In this document: positions 32,436 to 41,991 of the stretch, one piece after another
How positions within the stretch are numbered: position 1 is the stretch's first letter
Layout of the letters: each line of letters begins with the position of its first letter
Assembly: GCA_001414345.1 (NCBI GenBank)
Contig: LLCB01000101.1
Coordinates: 115,661-179,660 of the forward strand
Direction: 5' to 3'
From: Hymenoscyphus infarciens
Lineage: Eukaryota > Ascomycota > Leotiomycetes > Helotiales > Helotiaceae
Length of the DNA stretch: 64,000 bases
Made by a program: the position numbers and the translations under genes
Notes under the pieces: generated by a model
What the model saw: only the letters and a program-made list of their open reading frames with translations
Databases searched by the model: none
Told to the model about the DNA's origin: nothing

Positions 32436-34979
32436 ATGTCTGGTTCTGCTATTGAAGGTGGTGGTGGCTACGGAGAATCTAGAGAGCGTGGCTCGAGGAG
32501 GAAGAAGCTAGCTGGTTATTTGAAAGCTGCCAACGACATTAGGCAGTCATACACACAATCTTACTCCCAGAAATGGGCCGGAGAGGATCAATACGATGAC
32601 GATCTGAAGGGAATTCCAGGATCGTTTCCGGATGTTGCTATCGTCTCACACGGGGACGAACAGCTAGTCCTGTTTCCCTCTTATGCTCGAAGACACGTCA
32701 AAGAGGCCCCTAATCCCGGCTTCGTTCGTCGCAATACTGACGATACGGAAAATGGACCTAGTGATTCGGAGTACTGGGCGAGGGAATGGCAGAAGTTCGA
32801 GGACGACAGGGCTATTGTGGATGTTGATGTTCGAGGATGGATATACTCCCCACATCGGGGACCAATATCAAGGAAGAATCGGGTACTTATTGGACTCGCG
32901 CGGCAGCTGAGTGGGATCCCAGCTCCCAAAACTCCGGAGAGAGATGGCAGTCCAGATTCAATTCGAGCGAGACATAGGGACCATGAGTCTCGTAGGGAGC
33001 AGGAAAAGATTGCCCGCGAGGCCGAACAGATATTGAAAAAGGGCCAAGGAGAGGAGAAAAAAGCTGCTCGTGGAGAGTACAGTGAGAAACCACAAGAGGA
33101 TTCGGATTCGGAAAGTCTATATGGTGACGGGAATGGGTCTGTTGCCTCACGAACACCAGATGATGCCCCTGGACCTGGCCATCTATCCTCGCGAGCTTCT
33201 TGGAATCACCCTTCGCAGATGACCCAAGCCGAACTTATGACGGCGAATTCACATCTAATGGCCCGTTTACGACCTTTTATGACCAATCCCATGGTCTCTA
33301 CACCCATCACTATTTTCTTCTACGACGAGAAAACATCCGTTTCCCGGACCGTGACGACTAATGAAGCTGGTCATTTTATCATGAGAGCGCCTCTGGAATT
33401 TGTTCCTACTCACGTCAGAGTACTTGCCTCGGAACATCTTTCCGCGACTGAAGAAGTCAAGATTATGGAACCGAAGGGTGTGAGTTTGATCAGTGATGTT
33501 GATGATACCATTAAGCATTCTTCCATCAGCAGTGGTGCTCGAGAAATCTTCCGAAATACCTTCATCCGTGATCTTGGCGACTTGACCATCGATGGAGTTC
33601 GGGAATGGTACAATACCATGTATGATATGGGTGTCGGTATTCATTATGTTTCCAACTCTCCATGGCAATTATTCCCTGTGTTGGTTAGCTTTTTTCAAAA
33701 AGCTGGCCTTCCACCTGGATCCTATCACTTGAAACAGTACAGCGGAATGCTTCAGGGTATATTCGAGCCTGTTGCTGAGAGAAAGAAGGGCACTCTCGAG
33801 AAGATTATGAGAGATTTTCCTGAGAGGAAATTTATTTTAATAGGTGACAGCGGCGAAGCAGACCTGGAAGTCTATACTGATGTGGTTTTGGCCAACCCGG
33901 GAAAGATTATTGCTGTGTTCATCCGTGATGTTACTACACCAGAGACTGAAGGATTTTTCGACTCTGCTATGGGGCCACTGAGTGGTGCTCGTTTTAGAGG
34001 CCGAAATCCACCACCACCCAGGACTAACTCCAACGACAGCCGGTGGACGCCAACCACCACACCTGGTACCCAGGAAGGCAGACCTGTACTTCCTCCAAGA
34101 GTTGCGTCCGAGGTCAAACCTCAGACGAGTTCCGGGCCAGCTATGGGAAAGCTGATAGACTTTGACGATGAACCGCAACAAATTGATGTTCATGAGTCTC
34201 ATCGCCGTATCATTCCCCGTTCGACATCTGATTTCGAGGGTACGCAGAGCACGCAACGAAAGCCTAGTCCTGCAATAGCCGGACGAGCTCCACCACCTCG
34301 TCCATCAAAACCCCAAACCCTTCGTGGAGTCTCAATGACAGCTCCAACTCCCGAGTCCCTAAAAGATGCGAAGAAGGCAGCCCCAGCACCACCTCCACCC
34401 CGTCGAAGTAAAGCTCTGGCTGAGAATACCTCTCATTCATTATCAAAACAACAGAGCTTCTCAGATTTTGACCCACCATCATCTAACGAAGGATATGTGG
34501 CCAGCGCCCGAAACAAAGTAGCCCACGCCTACAACTCCCTCCCCGAAGTCCGCTCCTACGTCCCTGGCTACGGTGGTAACTCGGAAAATCGCTCCTCCTC
34601 AACCACCTCCTCAGACCGCGCTCCTGCACCGCCGAGTCGTCGCTCTACCGCTTCCTCCATCGCAGCGGCACCGGGGAATATCACTAAACGCATGTCTTGG
34701 AATAGTACGGACTCGGACGATGACGATGCGAGACCGACGCCGAATAAGAAATTAGACCTTTGGAGACAGAGGTGGAAGCGCGCGAAGGATATTCTGGATA
34801 ATAAGGGGGTGGAGTTGAGGAGCTGGAGGACGGGCAACGATGTTTGTCTTGAGGCTGTGCAGCTTGTTGAGAGGACTATGAGGGAGATGGGGGTTGAGGG
34901 GTATGGGCCGAAAAAAGAGGGGAATGAGAAGACGGGGGAGGGGGGCGGGGAGGTGAAGGTTAAGGATTTGAAGAAGTGA
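32436..34979 (+). CDS. APP1: App1-like phosphatidate phosphatase (DUF2183), actin-patch associated
   Basis: From the first ATG in frame the protein is 847 aa. In yeast, App1 is a Mg-dependent phosphatidate phosphatase acting at cortical actin patches and linking lipid signalling with endocytosis. The N-terminal region RKKLAGYLKAANDIRQSY and LVLFPSYARRHV is the conserved fungal lead-in. The catalytic block is SLISDVDDTIKHSSI (DxDxT: D354, D356, T358), followed by FHYVSNSPWQLFP-type sequence (IHYVSNSPWQLFPVL), GSYHLKQY and KFILIGDSGEADLEVY. The C-terminal 250 residues are low-complexity and proline-rich (APPPRPSKP, APPPPRRS), probably SH3-binding, which suits an actin-patch protein. A start at 32436 (MSGSAIEGGGGYG) matches the usual family beginning; the frame extends 105 codons further upstream without an ATG. 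Confidence 0.92.
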   Translation: MSGSAIEGGGGYGESRERGSRRKKLAGYLKAANDIRQSYTQSYSQKWAGEDQYDDDLKGIPGSFPDVAIVSHGDEQLVLFPSYARRHVKEAPNPGFVRRNTDDTENGPSDSEYWAREWQKFEDDRAIVDVDVRGWIYSPHRGPISRKNRVLIGLARQLSGIPAPKTPERDGSPDSIRARHRDHESRREQEKIAREAEQILKKGQGEEKKAARGEYSEKPQEDSDSESLYGDGNGSVASRTPDDAPGPGHLSSRASWNHPSQMTQAELMTANSHLMARLRPFMTNPMVSTPITIFFYDEKTSVSRTVTTNEAGHFIMRAPLEFVPTHVRVLASEHLSATEEVKIMEPKGVSLISDVDDTIKHSSISSGAREIFRNTFIRDLGDLTIDGVREWYNTMYDMGVGIHYVSNSPWQLFPVLVSFFQKAGLPPGSYHLKQYSGMLQGIFEPVAERKKGTLEKIMRDFPERKFILIGDSGEADLEVYTDVVLANPGKIIAVFIRDVTTPETEGFFDSAMGPLSGARFRGRNPPPPRTNSNDSRWTPTTTPGTQEGRPVLPPRVASEVKPQTSSGPAMGKLIDFDDEPQQIDVHESHRRIIPRSTSDFEGTQSTQRKPSPAIAGRAPPPRPSKPQTLRGVSMTAPTPESLKDAKKAAPAPPPPRRSKALAENTSHSLSKQQSFSDFDPPSSNEGYVASARNKVAHAYNSLPEVRSYVPGYGGNSENRSSSTTSSDRAPAPPSRRSTASSIAAAPGNITKRMSWNSTDSDDDDARPTPNKKLDLWRQRWKRAKDILDNKGVELRSWRTGNDVCLEAVQLVERTMREMGVEGYGPKKEGNEKTGEGGGEVKVKDLKK

Positions 34980-35373
34980 TTGATTGGTATGTTAGGGGTA
35001 GAGATTTTTGGAATGGGTCTTTGAGCATACGTATTTTGTTGCTGTGAGAAGGGAAATTGGGGGTAGGAATACTTTGAAAATAGGAAGGGTGGGAAGAGGT
35101 GTAGGGGAGTAGGGGAGTTTTTAGATGGGCGTTGTTAGGAATACACGGCGCGTTAACGTAAATACAATTCCAACTCCGCAAGCAAACCTTATATTTCTTG
35201 AATCGGTTGTCATGTGCCACAATTCGATGTGGGCATGCTGAGAACCAAAATACTTGGGGGTATTCTTGGATAAAAGGGGGTCTTTTTGTATTGCCGTACC
35301 TTTCTGATTCCGGTATATCACTGCCTTTGCCAAAAACCCAACAACTTTCCTACACCCTCTCTTCTACCTTGGC
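34980..35373. other. 3' flank of App1-like gene
   Basis: Convergent gap between App1 (plus) and the receptor pseudogene (minus). Minus-strand frames at 34960-35333 show no family resemblance. Nothing else was recognised. Confidence 0.4.
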
Positions 35374-37210
35374 CTAAAAGCGTTTAGTAACCCTAATAGA
35401 ATTATGGGCCTCTTCCACATCACCCAACGCTATATCGGCGGCACTTTCCTCGGACCTTTTCTGTCTCAATCCCGTCCTATCCTGGCTTGGCTCACTCTCA
35501 TCTAATGTGGACTTATATGGGCCGTCGTTGCGGAGAGACGAGAGACTGAGGACACTTCGAAGTGAGCCAATCAAAGATTCAGGGGACATGCCACGGAAAA
35601 TAGGTTATAGAAATAGTAGAGAGGTGTATACTACTGAGAGACAACATTCGGGGACGGTCCAGTAGAAGAGGGGTGCTTCGCTATCTATTTTGGGGGTCGG
35701 TGTTTGGGTTTGTGGTGGAAAGGGGAGGGGAGACATACAGGGTTGGTCGTGTTTTTTTTTTTGAGTATTTCGCCGATTGTGAAGCAAGTGTGGTATTTTC
35801 CTATGCTTACGGCCGCAACTCTATGTGGAGAATCAGTAGTTGTAAATAAAACAAGGTAGAAGGTGGAAGGAGTTGAAATGGGGGGTACATATATTGCGCC
35901 TAACATGAATATACTTATCACAGCAACCTTTTGGGTTCGCTTCATTCTTGAACCCCAAACCATGGGCCAGGGCAAAGTCAATACCATGACATCGATGATG
36001 ATAGTCGAAACTGCGTAATGATACTTCACAGAAATATCAACACAGCCGATTCGTTTACCTTGTGTCTGTGTCCAGAATCCTTCTACAGGGGAACATTGGA
36101 ATAACTAGGTAATTGTGAAGGCGATTCCCCAGGCTAGGTTTAGGGCGTACATTATGAAGGCTGATACTCGGAAAGAGCGTGTGGTGAAGCTTCGAGCATA
36201 GAAAAGGAGGATGGACCATCGTGCACAGCTTATAGCGACGGTGACTATTGGTTCAGTGGAATACAGTGAGTTGCGAGTTAAGCTTCCCTTTTGACGATAT
36301 TTTGTAAACCGTGCGTTTTAGAAAATTTCTTCTTGCCTTAGAAAACAGAAAACTGAAGTACTCTTTAAGATATAAGACCTAGCTAGAAAGAACTACTATA
36401 TCTAAGACGTATAATAAGAATAAACTTAATTCTTAGAAACCCCCCTTTTCGTAAGAAAGATTTTCACACCCCTATTAAGACCCTATAAAATCTAGACATA
36501 TATAAAAGTGTCTGTTTTCTTCCTCAAAAGTTTATAGAGTAAGAAAGGGGGTAGAGAGCTCTTATTAGCTATTATCGAGGATATAATAACATACGTTGTT
36601 ATTAAGTAAAGAGGGAAAGAGTATCTAAGAACTAAGAAGTTTTCTAAAACCGCACGGTTTATAAAATATTATTAAAAGGGAAGCTTAACTCGTAACTCAC
36701 TGTAGGTCATCTTGATTGGGCTATGAGCTTGAGTGGATAATTTTTTTTTTTGGCTTGAGAGAACTTACCTTTTCAAGTGTAATGAGTTTAGGTCCCATTT
36801 TTGCAAATCCCCCCTTGTCTACCGGCATATGCTGTCCGAGATTTGTATTTATGGCACCTTTTAAGAATCAGCAGTTTCTTCCGAATGATAGCAAGATATA
36901 ATACGTTCACGGCATTACTAATAGAAAACAACCAAGTTGAATACCTTATTAGATATCGTGTTTGAAGCAATTGAGGATGAGAAAGTAGATTTACCAATGC
37001 TGGAAGCATCACCCAATCATCAGCTGCGAGTTTTGCTTTTTGAATTGATCATGCCCAGAATCTGGCAATTACTGAGGATATAGCAAGCAAAGGAAAGATT
37101 AAGCATAGTACTAAGGCTTTGGAATTCACGGGGGCTATGGTGTCTTTGGTTCGAATTCCTCTTTTTAGTTGATCATAGGTAGGAGTTAGTATAAGCAAGG
37201 AATACTCAGG
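35374..37210 (-). pseudogene. PTH11-like (rhodopsin-fold) integral membrane receptor, disrupted by a MITE and stops
   Basis: Joining minus-strand segments around 36264-36702 restores the order of a fungal PTH11-like receptor. The first helix is ALVLCLIFPLLAISSVIARFW, with a TGA (37049-37051) where RFYAR-type sequence expects Arg. SIQKAKLAADDWVMLPAL follows, then NLGQHMPVDKGGF, then across the MITE MTYSTEPIVTVAISCARWSILLFYARSF. FQCSPVEGFWTQTQGKRIGCV comes next, preceded by a TAG, then YHYAVSTIIIDVMVLTLPWPMVWG and RMKRTQKVAVISIFMLGAI. After an intron come KYHTCFTIGEIL and APLFYWTVPECCLSVV, where another TAA precedes PIFRGM, then a cytosolic tail. These receptors sense surfaces or host cues in some fungi. 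At least three nonsense codons, the 439-bp insertion, and a 5' end abutting a hAT remnant make it nonfunctional. Confidence 0.85.
36264..36702. mobile_element. MITE family A, copy 1 (inside the receptor pseudogene)
   Basis: 439 bp with terminal inverted repeats starting CAGTGAGTTGCGAGTTAAGC; the right end is its near-exact complement (CAGTGAGTTACGAGTTAAGC). Inverted similarity runs about 60 bp inward. TA lies directly outside each end (36262-36263 and 36703-36704), the target site of Tc1/mariner-type elements. Excising it restores the receptor reading frame (MTYSTEPIV). No coding capacity, so it is nonautonomous. Copies 2 and 3 are at 37642-38167 and 53428-54834. Confidence 0.9.
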
Positions 37211-37641
37211 TACCTGAGTAGTACTCTAAGTAGTGCGAGTAGAGTAGAGTAGAGTAGTTACTTATAACTATATAAGTAGTATACTAAGTAGTAGACTATA
37301 AATAGAAATAAATAACTAAAGTATAAAGTAGTTTATAATAGTCTACTATTCTATATAGCTAAGATTATATATTATATACTATATATATAAGGTTTTAGTA
37401 GTTATTATTTTATATTATCTAATTTAGGAAGGTTTTAGGTTTAGCTTTTAGATAGATAGCTTTTAGACCTTTTTATATTATCTAAACCTCTTTTATATCG
37501 TCTAAATCTCTTATATATAGCTACTTACTCTCTTATAGTTAGAAAAGGCCTAATTTAGTCTTTTCTTTTATATTAGTACCTAGTTTTTATATATGTTATT
37601 CTACTAAATATACTCTTATATACCTCTTCGATAGTAGTATA

Positions 37642-38167
37642 TAGTAAGTTACGAGTTAAGCTTAAATTTGCTCACTTTTTTTATAATCCGAGCTTTTTTT
37701 TTTCCAAAGCTTTCTCTCTCTCTTCTTTAGAAGACAGAAAATAAAAGTACTCTAAAAGAGACGAGGCCTAGCTAGAAAGAAGCGCTATATCTAATTATCT
37801 CTCTTCTATATAATTTAAAGTAAGTATAATAAAAGTAAACTAAAAAATAGATAATTCTTAAAAAAACCCCTTTTTTAAAAAAAATTCACTACCTCTACGT
37901 ACTCTGGTAAGGTCGATCGATAAGATACGCTAAGACCTTATAAAAATTAAGATAGATATAAAATTGTCTGTTTTTGTTATATAAAGTTTATAGAGTAATA
38001 GAGGATATATAGAGCTCTTATTTTCTATTATCTAGAGTATACTAATATATGTTATTATTAATAAATAGGTAAAAGAGTATCTAAAAAGAGGGGAAATTAA
38101 GGACTTTTTCAAAAAGCTCGGATTATAAAAAAAGTAAGCAAATTCAAGCTTAACTCGTAACTTATTA
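37642..38167. mobile_element. MITE family A, copy 2 (inside the hAT remnant)
   Basis: 526 bp with the same ends as copy 1 after RIP-type changes: TAGTAAGTTACGAGTTAAGC at the left and the complement of TAATAAGTTACGAGTTAAGC at the right. The inverted repeats extend about 60 bp (through ACTTTTTTTATAATCCGAGC). TA lies outside each end (37640-37641, 38168-38169). The interior shares TAGCTAGAAAGAA and GTTTATAGAGTAA motifs with copy 1 and keeps a GC-richer island near 37890-37930. Confidence 0.87.
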
Positions 38168-38211
38168 TATATTTCGTATTATTATATAGTTATTCTTAAA
38201 AGCTATATCTT

Positions 38212-38377
38212 TCTTCTTTAGTCTTTTCTTCTCGATAAACACTCTAGCTTTTTAGACTAATTATAGCCTCTATAGTCTCTTTAGAGAACCTATTTCGTTG
38301 CTTTATAACTATATTAGCTCTCTAACTAAAGAATCTTTTACTAGAAGCTAAAGTAGCTAGAGCGTATAGATACTTCT
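38212..38377 (-). pseudogene. hAT transposase C-terminal dimerisation domain fragment
   Basis: The minus-strand frame reads LYALATLASSKRFFS, then a stop, then NIVIKQRNRFSKETIEAII, then SLKS, a stop and VYREEK. This matches the hATC motif of fungal hAT transposases (an 'SxERVFSxA...ITxxRNRLxxETIxAxxCLKSW' pattern). The stops coincide with expected Gln/Trp positions, as RIP predicts. Only about 55 codons remain, with no catalytic part. Confidence 0.72.
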
Positions 38378-38713
38378 AAGCTAATATAGATAAAACTAAG
38401 CTTATTAACTTTCTACTAGCTTAAAAGAGAGAACCTTTAATAGCTAATATATTAAAACAATTATTATAGAATTTATATAGTAAATAGAGTAGAAAGAAGC
38501 TCTCGCGTAAGCTCTTAGCAGCTCTATAGCGCTACTTCGACGCTACTTCTAGTCTCGGCTCGAATACTTAGAGTACTATAAGTAGAGTAGAGTAGTAGTT
38601 ACTACTCTACTCTATCTTATTTCTTATACTATTAAAATTATATAACTTTATCTTTATTTTTAGAAAATTCTAAGACTAAGTATTTTATTAGCTCTCGGCT
38701 AGAAGAACTACTA

Positions 38714-39629
38714 ATTGCTCGGTCTACCTCTTACCTAATCCGCTTCGCGTATTAGATAAGGGAGAGTAATATAATAAAACCAGCAATACGACCACTTTTA
38801 GTTTATACTAAAATACGTTGTTTTTAAAAATATATCCCTTTAGTTATTCTTATACCCTACGTATAGACGCGTTCAGTAGTCTGGTTTAAAACTACTCTTA
38901 TTTAAGGTAGTTTTAGACTAAAATCTAGGTAGCTTCGAACTACGATACTGCTAAACCAGTTTAGGAGTGCTAAGATATTAAAATCTGAATTAAAGTAAGA
39001 AACACGTCTGCGGGGCGTACTTAAGAGGCCTTCTTTTTAAGGACTTTTTTAGTAGAGGTTTTTAAACATAAGATTATAGGTAAATCATTATTTAATTTCT
39101 ACATTGTTATATACTTTAATAGGGTTTAAAGAATAAGATAATGATTTAAATATTTAGTCGCGTCAGAGCTAGAAATATAAGATTAGAACCGCGTTCTACT
39201 AAATCACGTAGAGTATAAGGATAACTAAAGAGATAATAAAACAACAACGCTTTATTATATTCTAATTTTAATTAGAGTCTCTTATTTTAAACTTAATAAA
39301 TAGAATTATAAAGTAAGATTTATCTATCTAGTATCTATTTAGTTCTTAAATCTAACTTCTAAGAAAGCTACTACTAAATCTCTAGAAAAATTTAGTAAAG
39401 CCTAGAATATAGAAGATATAATTATATTTTAAAGATTAAATATAAGTTTAAGCTATATATTAATAGTAGGAACATATTAGAGTAGTTTTAGTAGAAAAGG
39501 TGGGGAGTTATTAGAGGCTAGTTAAGGCGATTTTGGTGTTAACAAAAGTGGTCGTATTACTGGTTTTATCGTATTACTCTCCCTCACCTAATACGCGAAG
39601 CGGATTAGGTGAGAGGTGGACCGAGCGAT
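38714..39629. mobile_element. 916-bp element with long terminal inverted repeats and TA target site
   Basis: The left end ATTGCTCGGTCTACCTC and right-end complement ATCGCTCGGTCCACCTC continue as matching inverted repeats for about 85 bp, through AATCCGCTTCGCGTATTAG and AATACGACCACTTTT. TA lies outside each end (38712-38713, 39630-39631). A second, internal inverted pair lies at about 38810-38880 and 39180-39250 (CTTTAGTTAT..TTATAC..CTACGT arms). No protein was recognised. Probably a nonautonomous Tc1/mariner- or pogo-type element. The terminal repeats are less RIP-altered than the interior. Confidence 0.8.
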
Positions 39630-39883
39630 TATTTTCTAGATTAACTATTTTTCCGTTAATAATTAATATATTATCGGTTATTCTTAAAAAATCTAGTATC
39701 GATCATATAATATAATAAATATAATAGACCTCTCCGATATGTCACCGGAAATATCGCCACCTAAGTCTGCCTAGAAAATTTAAAAGTAGTAGACAGATCG
39801 ATCGTAGCGAATTTAGCGCAAGTTTACTTAGAACTAGTCAACTTCATATTTAGTGAATAAAGTATACTAGTCGAACCGGGAAA

Positions 39884-40783
39884 CGCTATTCTGTCCCAAC
39901 GCTAGCATGGGTACTATGCTAGCGTATAAAATTAGCGAAATTTCAACATATTCACTCTTGCTAGAAAACAATTGCCACCACCTTCCTAAAAAGGACTAGT
40001 CCTACCTAAAAAAGTGGCATAAATAGAGTAAATAAAGCTTATAATAACAACAAATTAATAAACTACGTACGATCGAATAAAGCGCCTAAAAAGTTGATTT
40101 AAAGCTTAAAAAGCTTAAATCTGAGGACTTTTCTTAATCGTATACTAATTGCTTAATCGGGCTAGCGCTTTCTCTTTACGCTGCCTATTCCTATAAGTAG
40201 TATACTCTCCTGCCACTTTTCGTAAAAGGTTATACTATAGATCGATATCGAAGTATCGGTATTAGATCGAGCGCCTATAAATAGGTATATCTGGCTGCTA
40301 ATTTACGAGCGATCTGCTATTCACGTTGAATAGGTAAAAGGCTTGAATTCATTTACTTTATTATATAAATCGTACTTAATCTTAACAGGAGGGTATAGGA
40401 AGGTGTCCCTCCTACTAGGGGGTCTGGGGGGCTAGCCCCCTAGTGAAAAGACAAGTGCCTTATACTATTACTATTAGAACATGTCTAGAAGTTAGGCGAT
40501 ACCCTAAGGAGGCAAAACTGAGGTTATTCCCACTTTTTGGAGATGTTAATATTTTCATCAGTTTCGTTAGTGTTTTACGAGTATTAGGCACTTTTAAGTA
40601 ATAATTCAAGTTGTATCTATAGTTTCTAGAGTATTAGCATTTAGAAATGTAATAATATGTATATATAATATAAAAGGATTTCAAAACGCTTCCGGCAGAG
40701 TGAATAGGAGGACGAGGGGGCGAATCACGTGGTGGCGCTCTTGGCATACCAGGGGCCCCTGCTAGCATTGGGACAGAATAGCG
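39884..40783. mobile_element. 900-bp element bounded by inverted repeats CGCTATTCTGTCCCAA
   Basis: CGCTATTCTGTCCCAACGCT at the left is mirrored by the complement of CGCTATTCTGTCCCAATGCT at the right, continuing to GCTAGCA. The interior is ORF-free. It has a GC-rich palindromic patch at about 40410-40445 (CTAGGGGGTCTGGGGGGCTA region). No obvious target duplication adjoins the ends, although GTCGAACC occurs a few bases outside both. Superfamily not assigned. Confidence 0.62.
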
Positions 40784-41060
40784 CAATCCGTCGAACCACA
40801 TCATGTGGTCAGGTCATACCGAGATCAAATACCCGCCTTCCTATTAAACAGCAGTTTAGAATCAAATACCCGCTGGCTCGACTGAGTGAGTAGGGCGAAC
40901 TATCAAGCCAGAAGAATTAAATTCGGGAAAACAAGTTGAGTTCGGTCGATATATGAATGAAATCATCTGCAGAGGGCGCGCGGACACAATCTTGGCTACT
41001 TTGCTAGAGGAAATGACTTCCTAAGTTATATAGCTCACGTCATCACACTCCGATTTCCCA

Positions 41061-41100
41061 GTGGAGATAGCCAGAACCACGTGGAGATAGCCAGAACCAC
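41061..41100. repeat. Perfect 20-bp tandem duplication containing CACGTG
   Basis: GTGGAGATAGCCAGAACCAC occurs twice head to tail, and GTGG follows, so the junctions create two CACGTG palindromes (E-box/bHLH-type sites). It lies in the intergenic space downstream of Kap104. A regulatory role is speculative. Confidence 0.75.
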
Positions 41101-41698
41101 GTGGCCATTGCTCTCGTTCAGGATACCCTCTCATTTTGAAGGTCGCTCCTTCCCTCCACACCAGAGTTGGCCTCAATCTCGAGTCAACCCGGGAAACGTG
41201 AAGGGTCGTGTTGGTTCTCCAGAGAAGCTGCACCATAGTGGTCTTCAGAACAATCGGAATCGGGAAAAAAGGGATTCTCCTCTCACCAAATTGTATATTT
41301 GTGTTATTCCTCCAAGAAAGCTATCTGCTCGCTCCCTCTTGAGCTCAACCAAGCCCATCCTACGGAAAGAAGAAGAGAAAATCTATCTACCTATCTACCT
41401 ACATCAAAGCTAATATCGCTGGCCCAGAAGCCATTCTCATAGACTATATAAAAGTCATCCCTTGCTCGCCTGTTCGCTCAAGAAAAGACATTCAAGACTT
41501 CGTAAAAATCAAGACTCCGCAGATAAGAAGAGACAGAGAAAGAAGGGTCATGTAATGCTAATCTAATTGTGGTTTAAGGAGGCAAACAACATCGCCACTC
41601 AGCTCATCCCATCATCCATCATCATCATCCATTCAGAGGGCATCATCGATAGAAGAAGAATCCACCACAAATGCGCTCTGCTCTGCTTTGCTTGGAAG

Positions 41699-41737
<39 letters not shown>
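41699..41737. repeat. 39-base poly-C homopolymer
   Basis: Uninterrupted C from 41699 to 41737. It is much longer than the other homopolymers here (G runs of 15 at 26580-26594 and 31568-31582). It is intergenic, about 250 bp beyond the Kap104 stop. Such tracts can form i-motif/G-quadruplex structures and are hard to assemble, so its length should be treated cautiously. Confidence 0.9.
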
Positions 41738-41991
41738 TGCCCGGTGAAATGCCAAAGTCGCTCACATAATAGAGAGGCGATATACGTGCCGTTCCTAACG
41801 CAGTCATATTCTCTCGACTGTGCTGTTATGCGCTTCGTAGCACTTATTAGTTCTTCTACGCCCGAAGTATGTGGCATAACTCATCCCTTTCGTAATACAA
41901 GATCATGCACCATCTTCGTCTTTATCTCGGCATTAAACCCTTGCCCAACTGCCCGCCAGTATCTTTTGTCCTAACCTGGATCTTAATTTAT

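Larger units (their letters stand above)
37219..38578 (-). mobile_element. Shortened hAT-type transposon remnant, carrying MITE copy 2
   Basis: The outer ends share an inverted motif, TAGTACTCTAAGTAG at the left and its complement CTTAGAGTACTA at the right, next to repeated GTAGAGTAGAG units. Inside, the minus strand encodes a hAT C-terminal dimerisation domain (separate entry). A 526-bp MITE occupies 37642-38167, leaving only about 830 bp of hAT sequence, so most of the transposase is deleted. I could not find an 8-bp target duplication, so the limits are approximate. RIP-type composition throughout. Confidence 0.6.
40784..41991. other. Intergenic with tandem duplication and poly-C tract
   Basis: No gene recognised. 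Contains the 20-bp duplication (41061-41100) and the poly-C tract (41699-41737) listed separately. TATATAAAAG near 41443 could be a TATA box, but no convincing downstream gene starts. The 135-codon frame at 41567-41974 owes its length to the poly-C run read as Pro, and the matching antisense frame reads poly-Gly. Confidence 0.45.

Noticed and set aside
38870..38960. tRNA-like appearance (GTTTAAAACT, TAGCTTCGAACTACGA)
   Set aside because: No cloverleaf could be folded by eye and no acceptor stem matches; it lies inside a TIR element.
41567..41974. 135-codon frame with a poly-Pro stretch, and an antisense poly-Gly frame
   Set aside because: Both exist only because a poly-C homopolymer contains no stops; the flanking residues show no family resemblance.
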